Source: Membranipora membranacea (taxonomy: Eukaryota > Bryozoa > Gymnolaemata > Cheilostomatida > Membraniporidae). Taken from it: DNA of 60,000 nt. The stretch lies in NCBI GenBank assembly GCA_914767715.1, contig OU612073.1, positions 8,372,001-8,432,000 on the forward strand, given 5' to 3'. Of the stretch, positions 1 to 11,441 are shown piece after piece; within the stretch, counting starts at the first letter, position 1; each line of letters starts with the position of its first letter. A model generated the notes under the pieces. The model had not been told where the DNA came from. It saw only the letters and a program-made list of their open reading frames with translations, and ran no database searches. The position numbers and the translations under genes are program-made.

Positions 1-3000
1 ACGCTGTACCAAAATATTTCTGACCAAAGTGGTTTGGTGCAACTGGATGAATCTCTGATGTCAGGATTCTGAGTGCAGGGAACGCATCAGTCACTGATTT
101 CAATCCTACAAACAAGATCAAAGGTTTGGGTTCAATAAAAACATACTTTTTTTTGTACAGAATGTGTACAATTTTAAGAAAACCTCTATAAATAAATAAA
201 TTAAATAAATAAACACGAGAAAATCTCGGGCAACAATTTAGCGGATTTACTTGATAAGAAAGTACAATAAGAAAGCTATGTCTATTTGATTTGTACATGA
301 TCCTACCAATCTTGGCGATAAGAGACTTACAGATAGTCTACAAAGCTCACATTTAACAGCCAGTTCAAAATGTTATCTTTGCAAAATCAATAAATTAAAT
401 AATGACAAATTATCGTTTCGGTCTATATCACCAAGAGGTATCTGCTCATTGATATTGAACAGATAACTCCAATATACTAACACAACATCTATAAGTTAGT
501 TTTCTCTTAATGTCACATTTTGAGAAGTTAATTGACTTATAGCGTGTGATATGACTCACCATAAGGTGTACAGAATAGAGAGACCAGTAACACATTCTCT
601 ACAGACACGCCATGTTCCTGTAGTACCTCTATAGCCTTTGTTACAGTGTTTCCTGAGCCTACAAATAGTGTAGGACAACGGAATAAGCCCATCATAGCAG
701 TGCTCAAGAACAAGATGAGCAACAGCGTGTTCAACCTTAACCCATACGAATTAGAATAGCTTAATAAACTTTCTCAATGAGTAATAGAAGTTTCACAAAG
801 GCTTTCAGATATTTCAGAATCATGAGTCAAACTATGGATCTAGTTGCATCGTATCTTCAGATGTCAGGCGGAAACCGACAGCAATGTACCCACAGCTAAG
901 GCGGCATGTAAGCGAAAGAAGTCCTCAAACTACTTTTGAGGTTGTAGTAAGATTATCTATCAAAGCATCGCATAAGATGAATTTCATCTCAGCTTTATTT
1001 TCTCGTAAAAATTGCCGATACCATCACCACATACGTCTTTATATAATTTGTGCTTACTGATAAACCCAAAATAACCTTCGAAGCCAAAATAAGCCGTTTA
1101 AAAATATCATATGGTATATAAAAAAGTTCCAATGGGAGCGGTAAAACAACTCATCATGGCCATCTGGTACATGAAAATGTACATAGAAGAAAGGTGTGTG
1201 AATGGGCGGGATGGGAGTATGCATTGGCATTTAAAAGCGATAGATCAGATTGTGTTTGCATCCAAGTTTGGTTACCACCATCTATAACGAAATAACAGAT
1301 ATACGTGACATCCTTATAGAACATTATATTATTACCTTCAGTGAGCAGGGGTGTATTGTGAGTATATTCCAATCTAGCGTATTGTCTCTATATGGTGGTT
1401 GGGATTTACTTCACAGGGATATGGTCTCTTTTGAATAGGTGGGGATAGGGCTTGTGTTTTATTCACCAATTTGTGATAGGACTAGCCTATCTAACAATCC
1501 GTTTAGGTGCCTCATCAATCTTTAAAATGTAAGTTTCGCTGGCTCAACTAGCCTACATCAGATACTACTACTATATACTTGGCGGATAACAATGAACGCA
1601 CTAGTTGGTCAAAAAAGAAATACATCAGCACAAGAAAGCGTACTGGGATATGCGACCATGTGCTTACTCATGATAGGATAGAGAAGGAGAACTTGTCGTT
1701 TGACGATATCTGGAGGAAACTTAGCGTAGAATACTTTAGCCTCGTCCGTATCATGGTCTGTCTGTATGAGTATTTTACCGATCCTTATAGATCTACAGCA
1801 ATCTCTCAATCCCTGCTCCATAGCCTCTCCTGAAAAATAAAAAACACTTCGAAATATGACACACAGTTATACAAAACACCATACCTAACCATTTGGCTTG
1901 CTGTTAGGTCAAGTTCGATCCTATTTGGCTGCATTCTGGTTGTTCCCACACACTACCGACCAGTTTGCGAGCGACAATACTTCAAAATATGACATACAGT
2001 CATACCAATGAGAAACAGCTTAGTAACCCTGTTACTCCTCCGTTGTACAAAACACTATAGGCCTACCTAACCATTTATCTTGCAGTTTGATCAAAGACGA
2101 ATCAATTTTCCAGTATTCCAGTTGTCTCACTCTACTGGTTTGCCAGCGGCTCAAGCCGAAGGGAGCGAATTGGATCATACATGATATAGCTTGCTATAGA
2201 GCCAGTGAGAATATTGTGATGCCTTGATCAGGGGAGCCAAAAATCCAACACCAGGAGGGCCCTAGACACTTAAAAACTCGATTAACGTCAATAACTATAG
2301 GTCGCTTAAATATGCCTTGATTTCGGTGCCTCCATTGCCTGGATTAATTGACTCATCATCCCATCTGTTCAGGACATCTTCATGAAATGTGATGGACGGT
2401 GTCCATAATATGTCTCTGTTGATGTGATTTGTTAGGCGCCATTAAATTTTCATGGATGCTGATATAAAAGTCATGGTTAATTGAGCTGGATATATGTTTC
2501 ATGATTGATGGATGAATGCATTAATATAACCTATATAACCTATACTAGTACCAAAGAGACGCTAGCTCTGTCATTAGTACAGCCATGTATTTGGGACTCC
2601 CCTAACCCGAAGTGTTACTTAGCCTAGAGTCAGCAGCTACTTTGTGTTTTGGAGGCTGCTTGCTATTCTTTTTCGCATTACCACGAAACTTCGTAGATTA
2701 TTGATAAGGGTATCAATTCTGATTGGTTATCAGCATGCCATGTGCGTTGCAAGCATCTGTCATATTTTTGGTGTATTCATTATGCATTCACAATAGGAAA
2801 AAGTCAGCACTTCATTCCCATCATAGAATTCAGAGGGCACCGAAGTTCAACAGACTAGTCATGCCAAATATCTGTCAGGGATGAAGGAATAATATAAACA
2901 AACTCCGTATTGCACAAGTATTCTAGAAGCTTAGGTGTCGGGCATTCTAGTAATAATTGTAAAACTCGTAGAAGAAATGGAATTTCTGAATGTTGAAGTC

Positions 3001-4991
3001 AAATTTTGAACAGTTTGCAAACATGGCTTCCTCAGATTTTATATACTATGCTACATCGTCAGGCTGCTGATCACCAAGTCCTCTTTGCATCAATAAGCAT
3101 CTATCCGAAACAATAACTGTACTACTCACCACTTCGCATGATACTGACACCACAGGTAACTCCTTTTTTGAATTTTTTACCAGCATATTTAGCACCTGAA
3201 AAAAGAATAAAATATAACATCTTAGTCCACAGAGGTGAAAAAGTTTCTGATTTTAGTGATAAGAGGCTAGCAAGTCATCATACGTTTGTTATGGTGTTGC
3301 TTAATAACTCAGCATACATGACTCGCAATGTATGAAAACTAGATAGTTAGTGTATGGAATTATGTGAAGTATTATACTTTTTCCTCAAACACATAAAGGG
3401 TCCTATGACAAGATCGCCTCAATTTTCAGTATCAGCAGCTGAAAAATTGTTCTAATCTAAAGCATAGTCGTCCGCTTCTGTTTGTGTGGGAGGTGTTACT
3501 AGAAAGGAGTGGTATCCAGCGCTGATTTGTCAGTGATAAATAGCTATAAAGTCTGATGTGGAAATAGCTGAGAAGGGTGAATGCATGAAATCAATCATGA
3601 GATTTGTCATTTCCGTTACTTTAATTGTCCTTGGGCTGAAGGAAATTATACTACGAATAAAATATATTAACTTTATATTGTATGCTATCAAACTGATTCA
3701 AATATGGTGTGCCCTAATAGGTGTAAAGTACTTGCAGCTAAGGAAAGAGTCACCATTTCATGCAGCCTTGAATAGTGAAACTTATGGCTAGGTTACATAT
3801 ATTCGATCTCACTACTATATTCAAAGTCTCACAAAATTGGTGGTAGCTAATAACTATAATAAGCCACCCCAAAATTAGCTAAGCTAAACTCTAGCTTATA
3901 TCTGCTCATCTAGGATAACCAGGCTGTCACATTGCTATTATACACCACCTGTTGGGGTTGTCACTGTAACCTCTTCATATGGCAGCTGTGCAAGTGCTTC
4001 CTCTACTACCATTCTTATCTATTGAATAGAATATCATATAAGAATAGATATCCTGATGTCACTTGTCAAGATAAAAGATCCTTAGGACAGTGTATTATTG
4101 CACAAACACCTACTATCTGTGTTGTTGAGGCGCAACTGTGGGTCATTAAACTTGAGACGTCAAGGCACTGCACTCAATGTATTTAGTATCTTTGCCACAC
4201 TACAGATAATTGTTGACAACATAAGCACAAGGTCATCATCTGCTCAGATCATCGGAAGAGTTGATAAGCGGACATATTATGAACTTTGCATATGATCAAC
4301 ATCTGATAATGTACTCAGACTTTGAGCACATGTGTTTGATTTAAATTTTGAGGAAATTTTAACTAGCGGTGAGTTCATTGGTCACTAAATCAATGGCACT
4401 ATAGCAGTTTAATAATGGCACTCACCAATCTATCAGCACAGAAAATAAAGTCAGATCTGGATGTGTCCCTGAAAGAAACAAGAAATTAAGTGTACAAACA
4501 TGTGCTTCAAAAATGTTGAACGGGATTATCCGTTTCCTATAACTGACATACCACCCAGGCCCACATATCATATCCAATCACTTGCAAAGATATGGTATTT
4601 GGATAACTCTTGACTTATAACACTAGTTGAGAGATATTGAGCAGTTCCCTGACTGTTCTGCCTTACACAACCATAAGTACCTAACACCCTACGAGTGCCA
4701 ATGCATATCTTGATACATGTGACCAAGTAATAAAGAAATATCATACAATATTATAATTCTGAAAAAGAAAGAGAATATGAGAACATACTGATCTCTGATG
4801 TTAGTCTGTAGTTCTCTCATTTGGTCGTTTAATCGGGTCACTACGACCTGTTTTGGAAAGTCATTCTTGCATGCTGATATAACTTCTTTGCTATGCTGAC
4901 ATATATCTCCGCGTGGGGAGTCTATCTCTGGCTTCTCTCCTATGACTAGTGTTAGGGGTGCAGCATGATTCGATATGAGATCCGGTTCCAT
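1..4991 (-). CDS. UPRT: Uracil phosphoribosyltransferase homolog (UPRT), 3' end cut by window edge
   Basis: Member of the animal UPRT-homolog family, related to enzymes that convert uracil plus PRPP to UMP in pyrimidine salvage; presumed cytosolic or nuclear. Seven exons join in phase: 4991-4789, 4468-4426, 4018-3949, 3195-3130, 1829-1668, 658-560 and 105-1. The start at 4991 is the first ATG after an in-frame TGA. Landmarks in order: LNDQMRELQTNIRDQ (exon 1), SRSDFIFCADRL (2), VVEEALAQLPYEEVTVTTPTG (2/3 of exon 3), CGVSIMRSGEAMEQGLRDCC (4/5), IRIGKILIQTD and AKFPPDI (5), the PRPP-loop-like segment MSSGNTVTKAIEVL (5/6) and HPVAPNHFGQKYFGT (7). About 250 residues are visible; the human protein ends just after the last motif, so only the stop and a few residues should be missing. 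Vertebrate homologs are reported to lack some uracil-contact residues, so catalytic activity is not assured. It is divergent to the selenoprotein gene 2 kb away. Confidence 0.93.
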
Positions 4992-7025
4992 AACTGAGCC
5001 GCTTCGGCAGCGGTTTCTAAGCTGTCAATGTTCTAAAACAAGTATAATAGAACCGTTAGCTGAGGGTGCTGCGCCTCATTCTCGCACCTCAAATATTTAA
5101 GCCCTAATAAGCATTTATAAAATCATAAATAAAAACACAGTAGAGATAAAAGAGTAAATAAAATGAAAAGTGAAAAATAATCAAAAATCAACCATAGCAA
5201 AGTCAACAATTACTGTCACAACAGCGAGCAATAAATTGAATTGAAAGGATAACTTGCATTGCAAATTTCCTTCCTGTCTTTTCAAGTTCCCCAAGCTCAT
5301 GTTTTGAAAATCTGATTGCAGAATGGTGCAACACTGCGCTAACATGATTTTCAATGGAAAGTACAATTGAACTTCATCTTATTTTGTGTTCACAGTGATG
5401 CATTTCCAATATCCCATGTTGATAATTACTGGAGCTTCCAGGGATGAACACCAAGTACTTTTCCCAGCAGATAGCAACCCATTCATCATGTATTCTCCGA
5501 AACAATAAATCATTATTGATCAATGCAACATCTTCACAGCTGTTTTAGTGATATACAGATACTCAGAGAGCAATTACGTTTGAAGCCACAGATGAATTAG
5601 TTTTTTTGTTTGAAATCTTTTTCCCAGGGCCCTGTTTTTGTCATAACCATGTCATAAATTATGCGTAAATTCAAAATAAGATGAAGATAAGATGAAGCTG
5701 ATATTATTCAAGCGACAAGAGTCTCCTCCGAAAAGGAAACAACACAGATGTTTCATTTATCAATAATTTGTCTTTTGACTTTTGATATGACCAATTATTC
5801 AAGACATGTCTTTGTCAGTATCTTTTACCCTAACGATGGGAAGTATTCTCTCTATTTTTCTAACTAGATGCAATTATTTGAAAGGACAGTCAACATAATC
5901 TGCAAACATCATCAAAAGCATGTTGAAAAGTGGCATCATAGATGAGCTTTTAGTACTCAACGGACCAAGACATCACATGATTGCACCAATCATAGTAAAA
6001 TTATCATGTTGCAACAATCAGAAGAAGCTAAGTATTCGAGCATTTGGTCGTAGGCAAAATACGGAATGTTCCTTAAAATGAAACATTACTACAACTGCCA
6101 CACAATCAGTATGAGGAGAAACCATTTAAGCCAGTGAAAAAAATGTAAAGATATTCAGGCACATATTCCTTTTCATATTCCTTCCAACAAAGGAAGGTCT
6201 TTTAACAATCAGCTGCTCTAGTCTGTCTAGACAAGACCGGTCAGAGTGATCAATAGAGCAAACTTACAACTACCTACCATCAGGGAGAATGGAATTCTCC
6301 CTGCTACCATTGACACATTGTTAATTATGAGTTCCATGTACATTACTAGTGTTGTTCAACTAAGCAAAAGGTAGAATGGTTTCTAATTTAAAATATATAC
6401 TATTTGTGCTCATACACAATTGAACAATAACATACCTTTATCTGACTTACTACCACTATCAACACACTAACACTACCACTAATATACAATGAGTATTACT
6501 CCTTAAAGCTATCAGGGAGAGGGAGTGAACTCCTTGATGCTATCTTATCTACAATCATACCAAGGGACTGCTGCTGTGTAACAATATTTAATATTGGACA
6601 GGCCTGTCCTCACTCACCTTCAAGTGGCAGTCTGAAGCGATAATTTGAGAGTGACAGTCGTACCACTTTCGAAAATTCAATCTTGATTTAGTCTGTCAAT
6701 AATTTCTATACTGTAATGTACGTGCAATCAACTCAATATCCATCAGCAAAGTGGCAGCTAGGAATTGAGTGGGAATTTCCAATTTTCTTTCACTCATATT
6801 TCTGAACAAAGAGTTATTGGACTCACTACAAGTTTTTCACTTGACCCTTGTACGTGCTTTGAATAAAATAACTATTGTAATTTTAATGTCAATGGTCACA
6901 TGACCATCACGTGACAGTTGTATAACGATTGCAAAAAGGTCTTGTGATAAAAACTATTATTTGGTATTTGCAAATTTACATTCCCACATTATACTAATAG
7001 GGATCAACTGAAAACATTGCCGCTC
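4992..7025. other. Divergent intergenic region between UPRT and PRXL2B
   Basis: No convincing coding exon on either strand. It should hold the 5' UTRs and promoters of the two divergent genes. Visible structure: a CAGGGAGAAT/ATTCTCCCTG hairpin at 6281-6303 and an E-box cluster shortly before the PRXL2B start. The rest is AT-rich single-copy-looking sequence. Confidence 0.6.
6894..6914 (+). promoter_or_regulatory. E-box pair upstream of PRXL2B (CACATG and CACGTG)
   Basis: TCACGTGA at 6907-6914 is a perfect palindrome matching the USF/MiT-TFE (CLEAR-like) E-box core. It is preceded by the palindrome GGTCACATGACC (6894-6905). Both lie about 110-130 bp before the PRXL2B start codon, where a proximal promoter is expected. 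Binding is inferred only. Confidence 0.35.
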
Positions 7026-10000
7026 ATGATGGCTGACAAGATAGCTAAAATTGGGAAGAATCTTGTTAAATCAGTTACAACAGGACAGGTGAGCAAGCAT
7101 TTGATTAGGTCTTAGTTAGTTAGGCCTGTTGTTGTCACATATATAATTTTATCATATGAAATACGGTAACTGTAAATTGCTGAACAGTCTGAACAGCTGA
7201 ACAGAATTTCTCAGACTAGAATTATTTTTTGTATTATTTTCTGTGACTGACTATAACTTCTCAAACACATTCCTCCTAGCCATATGATTTAGTGAGAATA
7301 ATGAGTCACTAAGTTCCTGCTGGCACCTAATATATTTGTTTTAGAGCAATCACTGGTATATATTACATGTACATATCTAACCCTGAGCAGGCGTATGGCT
7401 ATTCATGTATGGTTGCTTTGCTGGATAGCAATTCTCATCTTTAATTTGTCCACAAGTTCAGAATCTGTTATAGCTGACCCTCGTAAACTTTGGTCAAGCA
7501 GCGCTTGCCTGAGTTTTTGAAGGTTGTTACTGGAACTTCAATCATGCATAATGTATAAACTGCAAGATTTTTAACTTCATTTATATCCTGACACTAAGCC
7601 TTATAATGATGGCATATCTCAACAAATAGCCACGCTATGTGTTCTACCACTGATCCATAAATTCATATCAATGAGGGCAAGCAAATGAAGCAATTAATCT
7701 ACCAAATCTGAAAATTTTAGGAAAATATTATTCAGCATAATGCAATCCTTTCATCTAGCCAGTCTTGACAATCTTTGTTTGGGAAGGTGGGTCGGGAGTT
7801 CTTTCCATCCATTCACTAAGTGTAATACGGGGCCATAGTTTAGAAAAAAGTCAGAGGTGCGTCCGAAGCATTACCAGCCTGGAGGGGTGCTGTAAGCTCT
7901 TCCCCATTAGCAAATGGAAATCCCAGAGGAGCTGATTCTGAGATGGATCATTCAATAATAGTGTTTTTAGGCTGCTGTATTAAGCTTTCTAGGGTCTGCC
8001 TGCCTAGGCTGCCTCCCCCAGTACTATGGGCCTGTAATACCCAAAAACTTACTGTTGATAAAATAATAGAAAGAAACAAAGGCAATTGCAAACTTAAATA
8101 AGTATCCAGCAGAATATGAGGAGTTGTCCAGGCTTGTGCATAAATAGTAGTCTGAGAAATTCTGTTCAGCTGTTCAGCATGTTCAGCCTGTTCAGCAATT
8201 TACAGTTACCGTATGAAATAATTATCATTTTTACCTGATTTTTAATCATCCAACCTCCTTGCACTCTCTTATCAAACAACAAACTAACTCAACTCCTATG
8301 TATCTATGGAGTGTTGATGTATAATTTTCTAGTAGTAGCATGAAAAGGTGTGATGTGAGTGCTCAAGTCAGGATCATTTGACCACTGGTTGGACAGATTA
8401 GTAATTAGGGGTAACCTGCATAGAATGGTGGTTTATAGTGTCAAAATTTACATTGAATTTGGTGTGCCGAGGATTTTCATTTTTTTTGGAGGATATTATT
8501 GTTGTATCATCCTAGTTGTATCATTGTTGTATCATACTAGATATTACTATGAAACTCTTTGTTACAGGAGGTTGCATTGGAGACATTTTGGCAGGACAAA
8601 CCATGTGTGATCACATTCCTGCGCCGGTTCGGATGACAGTACTGTCGCCTATCAGCACGTGAGTTGAGCTCGCTGAAACCTCAGCTTGACGCTCACAACG
8701 TGCGCATGGTAGGCATCGGACTGGAGGAGCTCGGTGTAGAACAGTTTGTTCAGGGGAAATTTTTCGACGGAGGTAAGCATCTAAACTGACTAGATCAACT
8801 CAAACATGTATTTCATTTTTGAAAGAAATGTGATCAGTTGTTATTCAGGAGGCTTAGGAATTGGCTGTTTGAGATCTTTACTTATTTAAAAAAATAGGAG
8901 ATGCCTAGGCCTACCTTATTATCACCATTTCATGTGGTGATCAGGCTTGCAGATAAGAGGCCAACGGTTTGCAATAGTGCTGATGGTATAACTCTATCCA
9001 AATTTAGCTGCATACCTGTCAGTCTGCCAAATAGACCCATCCATGTATTGTGTATTTTGAAATTAAGTTGCGTTGTTCAATTTTGTAGAGTTGTATATAG
9101 ACTCTAAGAAACAATGTTATACAGATCTAGAGATGCCAAGGTGAGCACATTATGTTGGAGTAGATCAATGTGTTTGTGTAGTAGCTTTTTTCGTTATCAC
9201 AAGGTAAGGATAACCTTACATTTTATTCATGTCATGCTTATTAAGACTGGAAAGATTCGTTTGTTGATCTCTGCTTTGTAATTTTGCATCATCATGGCGA
9301 ACTCAGACTTAATTGCATACCAGTGTTATATATGACAATCACTATGAATAAGCTGACCCCACCATGAGATAAATTGAATTTGTTCTATTTGGCGAAGACA
9401 TTGAAACTATTAGCTTTGGCTGTTACAGAATTCATTTACCAGCTACTCACAATTATGAAGGCTGTTTGAGAACAATGTGAGTCAAATTATTGGTAAAATT
9501 AAAGGATCATTTTACATAGAAAATAAATTGATGCCAACATGAAGCAATGACAATTATTTCCTCTCGATGTTAACTGGAGATAATTTTGTGATCTAACCTT
9601 TGTTGTAATTGTAGACTGGGCTTCTTTGCCACTATTGGAAAGTTGTTTTCAAGGATAGCCCGTAGCAGATATAAAGCAGTAAGTAAAAATCAGTATCAGT
9701 GTCTTTAAATGCTGGCTAGATAACAAGGCTGTTTGACAATTCGGGAATGTAGGGACTGGCTATCGGGCAATTATAGTATATTTTAGAATGTCATAATTGT
9801 ACTTAGTGAGGTATATCGCCAGACTATCAACCTGTCAATAATAAAGTCTGTGATAATTGTTATATAGAACCGGCTATTTATATGTCATTTTTTTTATTAT
9901 AATATGAGGGTATTGCTCTAAACCCCTTTATGTCGCATGTCAAAACTGACTGTTTGCACGGCACTTTTCCAGCAGTGGCTTACTAAATAAGTCAATAAAT

Positions 10001-10346
10001 CTGTATTTTGCAGATTTAACAAGGCAGACATGTTTTAGGTCATGGGAATTTTGTGCTTTGAAAAATTAAACAGTTAAAGTTTCGGAAAGTCCCTATATGG
10101 TGACTTGGTCTGCATGGAGGATTGTTGTGTGTGATGATGATTGGTTAAACGTTTTGATTACAGGCCGCTGCTCTTGGTGGTGATTTGAAGGGTGATGGTT
10201 ACCAGAATGGAGGGACAATCATTGTAGACACAGGTGGTAAACTCCTACACAAGTATATACAAGAGAACCCTGCTGATCACATGGAGCCTGGTGCCGTTCT
10301 CAAAGCACTCGGTATCACTCAGGAACCACCCGCATCTGCGGAATAA
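7026..10346 (+). CDS. PRXL2B: Selenoprotein U2 / PRXL2B (prostamide/prostaglandin F synthase-like), Sec encoded by TGA
   Basis: Thioredoxin-fold peroxiredoxin-like 2B (FAM213B, SelU2), a family that includes prostamide/prostaglandin F synthase. Five exons join in phase: 7026-7088, 8568-8772, 9089-9140, 9615-9678 and 10164-10346 (TAA), giving 188 aa against 198 in human. Landmarks: MADKIAKIGKNLVKSVTTGQ (N terminus), ALETFWQDKP and TFLRRFG (exon 2), GELYIDSKKQCY (3), YKA/AALGGDLKGDGYQNGG (4/5), PGAVLKALGI (C terminus). At the redox motif, where mammals have GCxxC, this gene reads GGA-TGA-CAG-TAC-TGT: TGA at 8634-8636, residue 44, followed by Cys47. The frame is open and family-like on both sides of the TGA, and exon 2 has clean splice sites, so the TGA is best read as selenocysteine (UxxC). 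A SECIS lies in the 3' UTR. Two ATGs start the frame (7026, 7029). A TGA-terminated reading would give a useless 43-aa stub. Confidence 0.94.
7155..8220. mobile_element. 1.05-kb non-autonomous TIR transposon with 9-bp TSD, in PRXL2B intron 1
   Basis: The element 7164-8211 starts CGGTAACTGTAAATTGCTGA and ends with the reverse complement of that string. Terminal inverted repeats extend about 50-60 bp, to roughly 7218 and 8148, with internal GCTGAACA repeats whose number differs between the ends. Both flanks carry TATGAAATA (7155-7163 and 8212-8220), a 9-bp target-site duplication as in Mutator-like elements. No transposase frame is visible inside. A TCTTGACAA...TTTGTT fragment near 7763 resembles another small repeat of this window. 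Confidence 0.85.
8634..8636 (+). other. PRXL2B: In-frame TGA read as selenocysteine codon (Sec44)
   Basis: This codon occupies the first redox position of the CxxC motif of the PRXL2/SelU thioredoxin fold and is followed three residues later by TGT (Cys47). In SelU proteins of several animals and algae this is the Sec position, and in mammals it is Cys. A TGT or TGC to TGA change by mutation or sequencing error is the alternative, but the SECIS downstream argues against it. Confidence 0.92.
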
Positions 10347-10668
10347 TTATACAAGGAATCAATCTCTTCCATTTTTTATACTTATTGTAGTGTAGAAAGC
10401 CTGTTCTTTCAGATCGATCATTCTTACAGTAACACAAACCTAAATGAAGTGAAAACACAATCCTTTTATAATGTGATAATGGCTTCTAAACAACCAAACA
10501 CCTGGTCTCATATTAACTGCAAACCAAGTACATTATCTAGTTGCCATAGCTTTGTTTTATCTCCCTATTCAGCTCAATGATCTATTCTGAAATTTTTTTC
10601 TCGTTGCAGCAGCATAGTTGTAAAAACATTCTTGATTTATTTTGATATTGTATTGAATCTGAGTTTGA

Positions 10669-10754
10669 GCATAGACTATGATATATCACAAGCCCGATGA
10701 TGCGCACCACCCAAACCTCAAAGAGGTGGTGTGTTGATGTACATGCTGTCTATG
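10669..10754 (+). ncRNA. SECIS element in the PRXL2B 3' UTR
   Basis: About 350 nt after the stop codon. The non-Watson-Crick quartet is complete: 5' strand T10698-G-A-T10701 faces 3' strand T10735-G-A-T10738, giving U.U, G.A, A.G, U.U, and the 5' strand carries the usual ATGA (10697-10700). Helix II is ten contiguous pairs, GCGCACCACC (10702-10711) with GGTGGTGTGT (10725-10734), including two G-U. The 13-nt apical loop starts C-AAA (unpaired A run 10713-10715), 12 nt after the ATGA, within the usual 11-13 nt. Helix I can form from CATAGAC (10670-10676) and GTCTATG (10748-10754). This looks like a form I SECIS. Confidence 0.92.
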
Positions 10755-11441
10755 TCACCAGTCTATGCCACCACACTCAGATTTTCTTATGTAACATAAG
10801 TCATGTTCCTTAAAATATAAAGGTACCTTTATAGATTTTCACATTGGATATAGTTGCTTAATAGTAATACTATTATACAAAATGAATATGAAATCTCATA
10901 AACACTGTTCGGTAGCAGGTTGAAAAAGTCCTTTGATTATGATATCATAATGGTTATATATTGGTAATGGCAACAGTTTGATATATTTGTCAAAATATGT
11001 CTTCTCAGTGGTGAGGCTTCTAATAATGCCACATTCATACCCTGGATGTTCCGATTCATTTTGTCATAGGAGTGTCTCACTCGTAAAATACGTTAGAATT
11101 AAAAAACAGAACATTCTCTTTACTTTGCCTAATTATATTTTTGATGAACTCCATGGACATGAAGTTCATTATGTATATCCAGTCAGCACTTTTTGATATT
11201 CCCTGATGTCAGCAGTGTAGCATTGTATTGTCAGTGATCTCTTGATTCTAATTGTGTCAGGTTGACGTCTAATGAGTCAGCCCTTAGCGAGATATCAGGT
11301 TGATGCCTAGTCAGAGTGTCCGAGATTCTTAAGTCTTGACCCCGCCCATTGGCTCCTTTGGCCAGAGGAGATGATGTCATATTATGATCTGATTGTTGGT
11401 CACTGATTTTGATTATTAAATGTCTGACTGATGGTTGTTGC
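10755..11441. other. Convergent 3' intergenic region, PRXL2B and channel subunit 1
   Basis: Holds the end of the PRXL2B 3' UTR and the 3' UTR of the minus-strand channel gene. No further gene or clear repeat. The two stop codons are 1.1 kb apart, so the transcripts may overlap at their 3' ends. Confidence 0.5.

Noticed and set aside
8359-8610. Plus-strand 83-codon frame ending in PRXL2B exon 2
   Set aside because: It is in another frame from the family-like PRXL2B reading and runs through the acceptor site.
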